Source: Candidatus Nealsoniibacteriota bacterium (lineage in GTDB: Bacteria > Patescibacteriota > Minisyncoccia > Minisyncoccales > PWPS01). Taken from it: a stretch of 49,628 bases of DNA. Below the pieces are notes generated by a model, which was not told where the DNA came from, ran no database searches, and worked only from the letters and a program-made list of their open reading frames with translations. Positions 31,116-39,869 of the stretch are shown in pieces. Positions within the stretch are counted from its first letter, which is position 1. Every line of letters begins with the position of its first letter. Made by a program: the position numbers and the translations under genes. The stretch spans positions 160,210 through 209,837 of the forward strand of contig PWHW01000002.1 of the NCBI GenBank assembly GCA_003555075.1, read 5' to 3'.

Positions 31116-32141
31116 ATGCGTGCAGGATATAAGCAAATAACGATAACGGGCATTGTCTTAACAGTTGCGGCCATTACTGTATTTTTTATTATAATGGGAA
31201 ACTCTCATTTTCCCGTAAGACAGTCGCCCACCAAGGAGGAGAAAATAATTCTTGCCGAAAATTGGATAAAGAACCTTTCTTCAAGATATCCCGCTTATGG
31301 TAGAGATCTTTCCTTGGAGGAAGAAAGAAGATTGGGAGAAGACCTTTATAGTTTCAAATTCTCTTTTGTCGCTGATCACCCCGGTTATGGAACACATCAG
31401 CATGAGATAGTTGCAAAGGTGGAGGGATCGGAAGTGATAAGCGTCATAAGGGATGATATTTTCGATGAAAAAGAGAGGTCTTACTTAGAGAAAGAAAAAG
31501 ATATTGATATTTATTTTGTCTTTAAAGAGAATGAAACAAAGAGAGTTGACCCTGTAAGAAGGGAAATATCCTATCTCCCGGAGCATGACATAAAAAGTGT
31601 TGTTTTTACCGATCTTTTAAAAGGGCCTACCGATAAAGAGAACGAGATGGGTTATGATAATTACATTGATGATGAGGTAGTGGATGTTTTGTCCTTTTAT
31701 CTTGACGAGGAGGGGAGTTTGGAGATCGTAATGTCAGGAATTGAAGAAGAAAAATTGGAATTGGCAGAAAAGCAGGTTGAAATGACCATGATGCAGATCA
31801 AGGAAGTAAAGAATGTAAATGTGAAAATATTGGAAATTAACGGAGAGATATCAATAGAGGGAATTCCAGAAGATTTTGAATTTTCAAGGAATATGAGTCC
31901 GGGTGTTCGAGGAGAAGATGTGAGATATCTGCAAATATTGCTCAACGATGATCCTGAGACTATGCTTACGGATTCGGGGCCGGGATCTTCCGGGAATGAA
32001 ACCGAGTATTTCGGAGAAATCTGCAAGAATGCGGTGGAAAGATTTCAGAAGAAGCATTTTACCGAGATAGAGGATCCTAGGGGTCATGTTGGTGACAATA
32101 CAATGGAGAAATTGAATAATATCTTGAGAGGTAATCCTTAA
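31116..32141 (+). CDS. Membrane-anchored GerMN protein with a C-terminal peptidoglycan-binding domain
   Basis: This 341-aa protein has an N-terminal membrane helix (about 9-27), an N-terminal domain shared with the next gene (AENWIKNLSSRYPAYG, PGYGTHQHEIVAKVEGSEVI), a GerMN domain (about 125-245: REISYLPEHD, TDLLKGPTDKENEMGYDNYI, VDVLSFYLDEEGSLEIVMS) and a peptidoglycan-binding domain (about 258-338: RGEDVRYLQILLNDDPET, GNETEYFGEICKNAVERFQKKH). The last is of the kind I associate with Parcubacteria. It should bind the cell wall from the membrane. GerMN domains are named after spore-germination proteins but are not restricted to spore formers. Confidence 0.88.
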   Translation: MRAGYKQITITGIVLTVAAITVFFIIMGNSHFPVRQSPTKEEKIILAENWIKNLSSRYPAYGRDLSLEEERRLGEDLYSFKFSFVADHPGYGTHQHEIVAKVEGSEVISVIRDDIFDEKERSYLEKEKDIDIYFVFKENETKRVDPVRREISYLPEHDIKSVVFTDLLKGPTDKENEMGYDNYIDDEVVDVLSFYLDEEGSLEIVMSGIEEEKLELAEKQVEMTMMQIKEVKNVNVKILEINGEISIEGIPEDFEFSRNMSPGVRGEDVRYLQILLNDDPETMLTDSGPGSSGNETEYFGEICKNAVERFQKKHFTEIEDPRGHVGDNTMEKLNNILRGNP

Positions 32142-32177
32142 AAAGGAAAAGGTCGAATAATAATTAAAGAGAAAAAT

Positions 32178-32945
32178 ATGATCAATAAAATTTTAATAGG
32201 AGTTGTTATAGTTTTCGTTGTTGCATTGATAGGGTTCTTCATTGCCACTTTTGAATCTCCCGAGCCTGTAGAAGATGATCCGATAGAAATAGCGGAAGAG
32301 TGGGTACTGGAAAATGCTTCCACTTTTACCGAAAGGGGAGGATTTGATCTCCAATATGAGGATATTGAGGAAACGGAAGAAGGGGTATACGAAGTGACCT
32401 TCCATTTTGATTCCGAGTTTGCCGGATATGGTCCTGTAGAGGAAGAGGAAGCATATGCTCAAGTTATTACCCCTCACAGCATTGTGATCACCGTAAAAGA
32501 CGGGGAAGTGGTCAAAGCAATTACTGATGAGGTGTATGACGAGATCAATAAAGAGATGTTAGAAGAAAAGGAGGACAAGGTAGAGTTCGATCTTTACTTC
32601 TATATCATAGAGGATGGAGAAGAGAAATTGAGTTCTGTAAGTAGAGAAATTCCGGTTCCACAAGATAAGAAAGAGGCGGCTCTCTATGAGCTATTGAAAG
32701 GGCCTACGGAAGAAGAAAAAGAAGAAGGTTATTCTACGGCAATAGATGAGGGGACAAAGCTTTTATCCTTCCATATCGAGGAAGGAACCGGTTATGCCGA
32801 TTTCAGCGAAGAATTGGATGCTTCCGGATCCGCTACAGTAATCATGATTCGAGAACAGATAGAAAAAACACTTCTTCAGTTTGACATGGTGGATGATGTT
32901 GTTATATCGATCGAAGGAGAGACGGAAGATATCTTGCAACCGTAA
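32178..32945 (+). CDS. Membrane-anchored GerMN-domain protein, paralogue of the preceding gene
   Basis: This 255-aa protein has a membrane helix (about 5-23) and the same two-domain layout as the upstream gene: AEEWVLENASTFTERGGFDL with FAGYGPVEEEEAYAQV, then the GerMN part SREIPVPQDKKEAALYELLKGPTEEEKEEGYSTAI, LLSFHIEEGTGYADFS. It lacks the peptidoglycan-binding domain. The order and similarity indicate a tandem duplication in which one copy gained or lost the wall-binding module. A terminator follows. Confidence 0.87.
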   Translation: MINKILIGVVIVFVVALIGFFIATFESPEPVEDDPIEIAEEWVLENASTFTERGGFDLQYEDIEETEEGVYEVTFHFDSEFAGYGPVEEEEAYAQVITPHSIVITVKDGEVVKAITDEVYDEINKEMLEEKEDKVEFDLYFYIIEDGEEKLSSVSREIPVPQDKKEAALYELLKGPTEEEKEEGYSTAIDEGTKLLSFHIEEGTGYADFSEELDASGSATVIMIREQIEKTLLQFDMVDDVVISIEGETEDILQP

Positions 32946-32967
32946 TTTGTGCCTTAAAATAAAAAAA

Positions 32968-32994
32968 GGCGGCGATTTTTCGCCGTCTTTTTTT
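32968..32994 (+). terminator. Rho-independent terminator after the GerMN genes
   Basis: An 8-bp stem GGCGGCGA/TCGCCGTC (one G-T pair) with a TTTT loop and a run of seven T. Confidence 0.95.
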
Positions 32995-33029
32995 GTGATA
33001 GTCTTTAGGAAACTAAAGGGAACAAGAAG

Positions 33030-33887
33030 ATGAAAAAAAAGCCAAAGATCGGAGCACATATATCTGTTGCCGGAGGGATAAAGAGGGGTCTTGAAAGAGC
33101 AAGAAAAATGGAGGTTGAGTGCATGCAAATCTTTTCCGGCACTCCCAGGAGATATGCGATATTATTTCCAAAAAATGAGGAGTTGACGCTCTACAAAGAA
33201 AGCATTGGGGAGATGGAGGATTTTCCAGTATATGTTCATGCCAATTATCTTCTCAATTTGGTCCCTGAAGAAAAGAGTATTAGAAACAATTCCATAAAAA
33301 GCTTAAAGGAAACGTTTGAATTTGCTTCTCTTATAAATGCTCGAGGAGTGGTCTATCACCCGGGTTCTCCAAAAGGGGGTGATAAAGAAGCAGCAATAAA
33401 GAGGGAAATAGAAGGCGTAAAAAAGGTTTTACAAGAAGCTCCTTCCGATATACTCCTTCTAATAGAGAATACCGCCGGAAAGAGAAAAATAGGGGTTACT
33501 CCCGCGGAAGTGGGCCATATTATTAAAGGAGTGGGGGGCGGCAATGTCGGTGCTTGTATTGACACCGCTCATTCGTTTGCATCGGGTAATATCATTAATT
33601 TCAAGAAAGAAAATATTGAAAAGTGGATGAATTCTTGGAAGAAAGAAGTAGGTCTCTCAAATATCAAACTTCTTCATGCCAATGATTCTCGTAGTGATCA
33701 CAATTCTCAAAGCGATCGCCACGAGAACACGGGAGAAGGCCATATCGGAAAAGAAGGGTTTTTGAATTTGATGTTACATGAAGTGTTGAAAAGCGTTCCT
33801 TGGATAACGGAAGCCCCCGGCTTTGATAAAAAAGGTCCCGATAAAAAGAATGTAGATATTTTGAAGGGGATAAGAGAAGGAATATAG
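33030..33887 (+). CDS. nfo: Endonuclease IV (AP endonuclease)
   Basis: This 285-aa TIM-barrel enzyme cuts DNA 5' to abasic sites. Metal-site motifs in order are IGAHISVAGG, YVHANYLLNL, VVYHPGSPKG, LLIENTAGK, ACIDTAHSFASG, LLHANDSRSDHNSQSDRHENTGEGHIG and ITEAPG. All expected His, Asp and Glu zinc ligands appear to be present. Length is typical. It works downstream of the uracil-DNA glycosylase at 47944 and upstream of PolX at 320, although these are far apart. It is followed by a 63-base gap and the PPAT gene. Confidence 0.96.
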   Translation: MKKKPKIGAHISVAGGIKRGLERARKMEVECMQIFSGTPRRYAILFPKNEELTLYKESIGEMEDFPVYVHANYLLNLVPEEKSIRNNSIKSLKETFEFASLINARGVVYHPGSPKGGDKEAAIKREIEGVKKVLQEAPSDILLLIENTAGKRKIGVTPAEVGHIIKGVGGGNVGACIDTAHSFASGNIINFKKENIEKWMNSWKKEVGLSNIKLLHANDSRSDHNSQSDRHENTGEGHIGKEGFLNLMLHEVLKSVPWITEAPGFDKKGPDKKNVDILKGIREGI

Positions 33888-33950
33888 TTTGCTTTTTTAA
33901 GGTATCAAATATAAAATTAAAGAGTTGTTATTAATTTAATTTTTGTTTTT

Positions 33951-34388
33951 ATGAGAAAAGTAGTTGTAGGAGGAACATTCGATCTTCTTCATAAGGGGCA
34001 CAGACATCTTTTAATGGAAGCTGATGCTGTGGGAGAGGTTAAGGTGGGGCTTACTTCCGATGATATGGCAGAAAAAACCAAAGGAGTCAAGGTAGAGGAA
34101 TATGAAAAAAGAAAAGAAGGAGTCTTAAGTGTTATTCCCGAAGCTCAGGTGGAAAAGATAGATGATCCTTCCGGCTTCGCACTAGAAGAAGATTTTGATT
34201 GTATCATCGTGTCTCCTGAAACAAGGGCAAGAGCGGAAGAGATAAATCAAAAAAGAAAAGATATGGGAAAGGAGGAGATGGAAATCAAAGAAATAGACCT
34301 TATTCTTGCAGAAGATGGTGAAACCATATCTTCTACCAGGATAAGGAATGGAGAAATAGACAGAGACGGAAATTTAATAAATAATTAG
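33951..34388 (+). CDS. Archaeal/eukaryal-type phosphopantetheine adenylyltransferase-like protein
   Basis: This 145-aa nucleotidyltransferase has VVVGGTFDLLHKGHRHLL with the HxGH-like HKGH motif, VGLTSDDMAEKTKGVKVEEYEKRK, DCIIVSPETRARAEEIN and the ISSTRIRNGEID end. This pattern is that of the archaeal/eukaryal PPAT (COG1019), not bacterial CoaD, whose sequence motifs differ. It would make dephospho-CoA from 4'-phosphopantetheine in coenzyme A synthesis. Whether the genome also has CoaD is not visible. No Shine-Dalgarno sequence. Confidence 0.88.
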   Translation: MRKVVVGGTFDLLHKGHRHLLMEADAVGEVKVGLTSDDMAEKTKGVKVEEYEKRKEGVLSVIPEAQVEKIDDPSGFALEEDFDCIIVSPETRARAEEINQKRKDMGKEEMEIKEIDLILAEDGETISSTRIRNGEIDRDGNLINN

Positions 34389-34409
34389 TCTTCGGCACTC
34401 ACTCATCCC

Positions 34410-34700
34410 ATGAACGGCCCTTCAAGTTTCAAGAAAGTCTCTGAAGCCATTGAAAAAGCTTATTTAGGGGACGGCAGTATTGAAATATATTACTCGCGAA
34501 CGGAAAAAAGCTCTGAAGGATGGAGAGAGGTCAATATTCATAGCATTACCACTGATATCCCTCCTCTTGGAGAGGAGCTTGTTATAGGAGAGGATAGACT
34601 TAGTCCGGGTCATATCATGAATGCATATGATGTGAACGCAAAAGATGGCGAGCTGCGATCCTTTATTATTGGAAAGATCAAGGATATTCGGCAAATATGA
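34410..34700 (+). CDS. Minimal WYL-like domain protein
   Basis: This 96-aa protein has the beta-rich wording of a WYL ligand-binding domain: GSIEIYYSRTEKSSEGWREVNIHSITTD, then SPGHIMNAYDVNAKDGELRSFIIGKIKDI, which recalls the usual 'LRSFRLDRI' end. It lacks the HTH and the WCX extension of typical WYL regulators, so it cannot bind DNA by itself in the usual way. Its stop overlaps the start of the sensor kinase, which suggests that the two work together, for example as a ligand sensor. Assignment is by pattern only. Confidence 0.6.
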   Translation: MNGPSSFKKVSEAIEKAYLGDGSIEIYYSRTEKSSEGWREVNIHSITTDIPPLGEELVIGEDRLSPGHIMNAYDVNAKDGELRSFIIGKIKDIRQI

Positions 34701-36130
34701 ACGAAGAAAAAGGTTCAATTTTACATAATCTTGGAGATGCGGTAATAAGAACGGAAGAAAGTATCATAAAATACGCCAACAAAGCAGCCGGGAAGTTGCT
34801 TGAGTGCGATGAGAATGAGCTTTTGGGAAAAGATCTTCTTGATGTTGTAAAAGAGAGTTATAAAGACATCGTCAAAAGGAATTACGAGAGACTGGAGGAA
34901 GAAAACGAAATACATCCTTATGAGGTAGAGTTAATAAGAGAAGGCGGTAGTGTGACGGGAGAAATAGGAATGCGCCGCATGAAACACGAGGGGAGGTCAT
35001 TTGAGATATTGGTGATAAGGGATATTGATGCTCGTAAAAGAAGGGAAGAAGTGTTTTGGGAACAAGAAGAAAGGTTTCAAGCAGTAGCCGATAATACTCC
35101 CGATATAATTGCTCGCTTTGATGAAGAAGGGCGCTATGTTTATGTAAATAAAACAGCGGAAGAGGTTTATGGCATTCCCAAGAAAGATTTTTTTTGGAAG
35201 ACGGATGAGGATTTAGGGATCAACAAAGAAAGAAAAGAGGTATTTCGGGAGACCATAACTCTTGTGTTTAAAACGCAAGAAAAAAAGACCTTTTATAGCG
35301 AAACAGTAATAGGGGGAGAAAGAAAGTATTTTTACACCATACTGGTTCCTGAATTTCTGAAGGATGGTGTGATGAATTCCGTACTTAGCATTACAAGGGA
35401 CATAACCGAAATAAGAGAAATAGACAAGGTGAAATCGGAATTCATTTCAATTACTTCTCATCAATTACGTTCTCCTTTGGCGACAATAAATTGGTGCATC
35501 TTGTCACTTCTACAGGAGGAGGCGAACGGGATCACGTCTCAACAAGAGGAATACTTGGAACAGATCCACGGGGCTACGAGGAATTTGATAAAAATAACCG
35601 ATGTTTTCTTGAATACCACAATGCTTGATCTTGAGATGTTCGTTCTTAACCCGGAAAGGTTCGATCTTTTGGATTTTACAAAGGAAGTGAAAAAAGAATT
35701 TGAAAAGAGAATAAAGGAAAAGGAGCTAAATTTTTCAGAAACACATGATGATTCGATTTCCTATATAAGAATGGATAAAAAGGTTCTAAAGATCATCTTG
35801 AGAGGATTGATATCCAATGCGATAGAGTATACTCCGAAAAAAGGGAAGATTCATTTTGCGACAAAAAAAGGAGATGGAAGAATAGTATTGGAGTTGGGTG
35901 ATAGTGGTTGCGGAATACCCCCGGAAGAGAAAAAGAGGATTTTCACAAAATTTTACCGCACCGAGGAAGCGCGCAAAATGAAAGCTTATGGAACGGGGCT
36001 TGATCTCTATCTTATAAAGTCCCTCCTTGATAAGATCGGGGGGAATATCAGGGCGGAGTCTCCAAATCCTGAATTCGGAAAAGGAACCGTTTTTTATGTG
36101 GAGTTTCCCGTGGCATGGGAAAATACCTAA
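34697..36130 (+). CDS. Soluble sensor histidine kinase with two PAS domains
   Basis: This 477-aa protein has no membrane helix. Two PAS domains (about 8-112 and 125-238) are followed by a short linker, a HisKA domain with the phosphorylatable His255 in SITSHQLRSPLA, and an HATPase_c domain with the N box (LISNAIEYTPKKG), G1 (LGDSGCGIPP), F box (FTKFYRTEEA) and G2 (YGTGLDLYLIKSLL). PAS domains could sense redox, oxygen or a small ligand in the cytoplasm. No response regulator gene is in the window, so it is an orphan kinase. It overlaps the WYL-like gene by 4 bases. Confidence 0.93.
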   Translation: MNEEKGSILHNLGDAVIRTEESIIKYANKAAGKLLECDENELLGKDLLDVVKESYKDIVKRNYERLEEENEIHPYEVELIREGGSVTGEIGMRRMKHEGRSFEILVIRDIDARKRREEVFWEQEERFQAVADNTPDIIARFDEEGRYVYVNKTAEEVYGIPKKDFFWKTDEDLGINKERKEVFRETITLVFKTQEKKTFYSETVIGGERKYFYTILVPEFLKDGVMNSVLSITRDITEIREIDKVKSEFISITSHQLRSPLATINWCILSLLQEEANGITSQQEEYLEQIHGATRNLIKITDVFLNTTMLDLEMFVLNPERFDLLDFTKEVKKEFEKRIKEKELNFSETHDDSISYIRMDKKVLKIILRGLISNAIEYTPKKGKIHFATKKGDGRIVLELGDSGCGIPPEEKKRIFTKFYRTEEARKMKAYGTGLDLYLIKSLLDKIGGNIRAESPNPEFGKGTVFYVEFPVAWENT

Positions 36131-36145
36131 TGTATTCCATATCCG

Positions 36146-39100
36146 ATGAGTTTTAGTGAGAGATATAGAAATCTTAATAGAGAACAGCGCCTCGCTGTTG
36201 ATCAAATAGATGGTCCCTTGCTTGTAGTGGCGGGCCCGGGAACGGGAAAAACCGAGCTTCTGGGAGTAAGAATTGCCAATATATTAAAGAAAACCGATAC
36301 CCCGCCGGGAAGCATTCTTTGCCTTACTTACACCGAGAGTGCCTCTGTTAATATGAGAGAACGGCTTATAGAGCTCATAGGAGAGGATGCTTACAGAGTT
36401 TCTGTACATACTTTTCATGCATTCTGCCAGAGGATAATAGAAGAGTACCCGGAAGAGTTTCATGATACCGGGAATTTTTTTCTTGCGGACGAAGCAATAC
36501 AGACCAAGATACTGGAGGAAATATTGGATGAACTTGATCACGGTGATCCTCTTTCCGCATTTCATCCCAGCAAGGGGTTCGTATATTTGAGGGATATAAG
36601 TAAAGCATTTTTAGAATTAAAGGATAGCGGCTTATCACCCAATGATCTCAAGAATTTAATAGATCATAATGAAAAAGTGCTAAGGAGTACAAAAGAATCC
36701 TTTGACAGTGTATTCAACAAAAGGGTGGGAAAGAATTCTCATTCCGAAGTAAAGGAACTCGTAAAAGAGCTTTATGAAATGAAAACGGAGTCTCTCATAC
36801 CCCATGTAAAGCCGCTTAACGAGGCATTGGCCATATCTCTCTCTGTTGCTTCCGGGGATGACAATCTTTCGGAATGGAAAAAAAAGAGAACAGTAAAAAA
36901 AGCAGGAAAAAGAGTTTTGAAGGAATTTCAAGATCTCGAGAAAATGAGGAGCCTGGAGGGCATTTACAAGGAATACAGAAAAAGAATGCACGAGAGAGGG
37001 TATTATGATTTCTCGGACATGATCTTGGACGTTATTGAAAGAATGGAATACAACGAGGATCTCAGGGATGAGGTAAGGGAAAGATTTTTTTACGTGATGG
37101 TGGATGAGTTTCAAGATACAAGCGGTGTTCAAATGCGTTTCCTTGATCTTTTAATGAGAAGTGACGAGGATGAAAGTCCCAACATATGTGTAGTGGGAGA
37201 TGATGATCAAGCCATTTATAAATTTCAAGGGGCGGAAGTTTCCAATATATTGGAATTTAAAGATAGTTACCAGCGGGCAAACGCTGTTACTCTAAAAAGA
37301 AACTACAGATCTTTGAGTAGATTAATTGACGTTGCTTTGAATGTAATAAAAAAAGGAGAAAGAAGGCTTGAGAATATATATGATGATATAAAAAAGGAGT
37401 TGATCCCGAACAATAAAGGCAAAGGAGAAATCTCATATAAGCGCTTCAAATCCGAAGAAGAAGAGTTTTCATTCGTAGCAAAGGAGGTTAAAAAATTGAT
37501 GAAGAATACTTCTCCCGAAGAAATAGCAATAATAGGAAGAAAACACGAATCTCTTGTTAGAATTCTTCCATTCTTGAATGGGGAGGGTATTCCCGTTTCG
37601 TATGAAAGAAAGGAAGAAGTGTTAAGAAAAAAGCATATTCTGCAAATAATAGGAATAATGAGGTTTTGTAATGCGTTCTTAAAAGGGGATTCGAAAGAAT
37701 ACGAGGAATTTCTTCCCGAGATATTGAGTTATCCTTTCTGGAATGTGAAGAAAGAAAAGATATGGAAGATATCCTTGGAGGCCTTCTACGAAAGACTTTC
37801 TTGGATCGATTGCATGAAAAGAGATCCCGAGCTGAAAGATATAGCCGACTTTCTTATTGATACGGCCGTAAAAAGTAAGAGCGAACCGGCAGAGGAGGTG
37901 ATAGATATCATAATCGGAAACAAGAAGGGTGCTATAAAAAGTCCTTATAAGGATCATTATTTTTCGAATGAGTTGTTCAAGGAGAAGAAAGAAGAATACT
38001 TGAGCCTATTATCCTCTTTGCGATGCTTCGTGGGAGCAGTGAGAAAACACAAGCCCTTGGAAAATATCAAGGTCAGTGATCTCTTGGAATACTTTGATAT
38101 AATGGAAAAAAATGAAATACCTCTTATTGATAACGATCCTCTTGTCGGTGAAGACAATGCCGTTGCACTTTTGACCGCTCATAGCGCAAAAGGGAAGGAG
38201 TTTGAGTCAGTATTCGTCCTGAATTGCGATCAAGATAATTGGGCCGGGGGCAGAGCAGGAGGTAGAATCGATCTTCCCATGAATACTCCTTATAAGAGAG
38301 CGGGAGAAGAGAGGGATGACAAATTGCGCCTTTTCTATGTTGCTCTTACAAGGGCAAAAAAATACCTTTCCTTAACTTGCTACGGGCAAAAAAGAAACGG
38401 AAGAGAGTGCATCCCTTTGGAATTTCTAAACGACCTCTCTCCGGAAAAAACAAGAAAGAGTGTTAATTTAAAAGGGCTTGATTCGATCTCGAAAGAATCT
38501 CATCAACTCTCTTTAGTAAAAGAGGAAAAGGACCTCCTTCTTCCACTTGTAAAAGAGCATAAATTGAGTGCTACGGGTTTTACCAAGTTTCTCAATGTTG
38601 CTGAAGAAGGGCCGATTAGTTTTTTTGAAGAGAATATATTAAGATTTCCAAAAAAGAAAGAGCTTCCTCTTTCTTATGGTACTGCCATTCACGGAACCTT
38701 GGCCGAAGTGCATATGGAATTGAAGGAAGGGGATGGGTTACCGTCCGAAAAAAGATTACTGGAAGTGTTTGAAAAACATCTTTTAAGAGAAAGGTTATCG
38801 GAAAGGAATTATCAGAAATTATTCAAAAGAGGTAAAGATTCTCTTTTATTGTTCTATAAACAAAGAAAAGATTTCTTTGATCGTGATTCCGAAATAGAGA
38901 AGAATTTCAAGGATCAGGGCTGTTTCGTGGATGATGTTGGAATAACGGGGAAAATAGATAAGATGATAAAAAAAGGGAAAGAAATCGAGGTTACCGATTT
39001 TAAAACGGGAAAGCCGCTGCAAAGCTGGAATAATGAATTAAAGTCCTGGAAATACAAATATCAACTTATTTTTTACAAGATCCTGATAGAGTCATCTAGA

Positions 39101-39343
39101 GATTTTAATCAGTACAGGGTAAGAAACGGTCTTTTGGAGTTTGTTGAACCGGACAAAGAAGGTAATATTATTTTACTACCCCTTGAGATAGATGAAGAGG
39201 AGGCTCGTGAAGTGAGAGAATTGATCCGTATTGTGGGAAAGAAGATAAAAAACTTAGATTTCCCTTCCACAGAGGAATACAAGAGTGGTTCCCTGAAAGA
39301 TGTCAGAAATTTCACTGAAAGCATTTTAAAAGAAGAAACATAA
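36146..39343 (+). CDS. UvrD/Rep-type helicase fused to a RecB-like PD-(D/E)XK nuclease
   Basis: This 1065-aa protein is a superfamily 1A helicase with a C-terminal nuclease. The helicase has Q motif FSERYRNLNREQRLAV, Walker A AGPGTGKTE, ILCLTYTESASVNMRERL (Ia), VHTFHAFC, MVDEFQDTS (II), VVGDDDQAIYKFQGAE (III), NYRS (IV), LLTAHSAKGKEFESVFVL (V) and LFYVALTRAKKYL (VI). The nuclease (about 835-1060) has SYGTAIHGTLAE, GITGKIDKMIKKGKEIEVTDFKTGK. The order is that of AddA/RecB or the AdnB-type. It may process DNA ends; no AddB or RecC partner is adjacent, although a separate nuclease-HTH fusion lies at 46904. Confidence 0.92.
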   Translation: MSFSERYRNLNREQRLAVDQIDGPLLVVAGPGTGKTELLGVRIANILKKTDTPPGSILCLTYTESASVNMRERLIELIGEDAYRVSVHTFHAFCQRIIEEYPEEFHDTGNFFLADEAIQTKILEEILDELDHGDPLSAFHPSKGFVYLRDISKAFLELKDSGLSPNDLKNLIDHNEKVLRSTKESFDSVFNKRVGKNSHSEVKELVKELYEMKTESLIPHVKPLNEALAISLSVASGDDNLSEWKKKRTVKKAGKRVLKEFQDLEKMRSLEGIYKEYRKRMHERGYYDFSDMILDVIERMEYNEDLRDEVRERFFYVMVDEFQDTSGVQMRFLDLLMRSDEDESPNICVVGDDDQAIYKFQGAEVSNILEFKDSYQRANAVTLKRNYRSLSRLIDVALNVIKKGERRLENIYDDIKKELIPNNKGKGEISYKRFKSEEEEFSFVAKEVKKLMKNTSPEEIAIIGRKHESLVRILPFLNGEGIPVSYERKEEVLRKKHILQIIGIMRFCNAFLKGDSKEYEEFLPEILSYPFWNVKKEKIWKISLEAFYERLSWIDCMKRDPELKDIADFLIDTAVKSKSEPAEEVIDIIIGNKKGAIKSPYKDHYFSNELFKEKKEEYLSLLSSLRCFVGAVRKHKPLENIKVSDLLEYFDIMEKNEIPLIDNDPLVGEDNAVALLTAHSAKGKEFESVFVLNCDQDNWAGGRAGGRIDLPMNTPYKRAGEERDDKLRLFYVALTRAKKYLSLTCYGQKRNGRECIPLEFLNDLSPEKTRKSVNLKGLDSISKESHQLSLVKEEKDLLLPLVKEHKLSATGFTKFLNVAEEGPISFFEENILRFPKKKELPLSYGTAIHGTLAEVHMELKEGDGLPSEKRLLEVFEKHLLRERLSERNYQKLFKRGKDSLLLFYKQRKDFFDRDSEIEKNFKDQGCFVDDVGITGKIDKMIKKGKEIEVTDFKTGKPLQSWNNELKSWKYKYQLIFYKILIESSRDFNQYRVRNGLLEFVEPDKEGNIILLPLEIDEEEAREVRELIRIVGKKIKNLDFPSTEEYKSGSLKDVRNFTESILKEET

Positions 39344-39392
39344 AGCACCCAGAGATCTTAAAAATTAATAAAATATAAATAAATCTTAATTC

Positions 39393-39869
39393 ATGCTTAA
39401 AAAAATAAAACCGAATTTTATACTTATTCCTTTTATAGTATTGATAGTAGCCGCTGTCGGAGGTTACTTTACATCACAGGGTCTTAATGGATGGTATGAA
39501 GAGCTTACAAAGCCGGAATGGACCCCTTCGGGAAGTTTTATAAGTGCGATGTGGACATTCATTTATGTTCTTGTGGCTTCCATAGTTTTAGTATATTTCA
39601 ATAAATTCAAAAATAGCAAGAATTTCAGTCTTGTTATCGTTCTTTTCGTATTAAATGCTATTTTGAATGCAACTTGGTCTCTTTCCTTTTTCACTCTCAA
39701 TTTATTGCTTTTCTCTTTTGTGCATATAATGATACTCAATCTTACAATAATCGCTCTCATAATCCTTTTGTGGAAGGATAATAAATTTCTTTCTCTGGGT
39801 CTTCTTCCTTATACTGCATGGGTTACCATTGCCAGCGTATTGAATTATTCCATCTTTTTGATGAACTGA
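39393..39869 (+). CDS. tspO: TspO/MBR family membrane protein
   Basis: This 158-aa protein has five membrane helices and TspO signatures: GGYFTSQGLNGWYEELTKPEWTPSGSFISAMWTFIYVLVA, LNATWSLSFF and YTAWVTIASVLNYSIF. TspO proteins bind porphyrins and sterol-like ligands and regulate stress responses in bacteria. The WxPxxxF-type loop is present as WTPSGSF. The stop codon TGA shares its last base with the ATG of dinB, so translation is coupled. Confidence 0.95.
   Translation: MLKKIKPNFILIPFIVLIVAAVGGYFTSQGLNGWYEELTKPEWTPSGSFISAMWTFIYVLVASIVLVYFNKFKNSKNFSLVIVLFVLNAILNATWSLSFFTLNLLLFSFVHIMILNLTIIALIILLWKDNKFLSLGLLPYTAWVTIASVLNYSIFLMN

Noticed and set aside
19851-32945. Evidence for endospore formation (SpoIIID-like and GerMN proteins)
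   Set aside because: GerMN domains are widespread and a SpoIIID-like regulator alone does not imply sporulation; no sigma-E/F/G/K, SpoIIA, SpoIVA or spore coat gene is visible.
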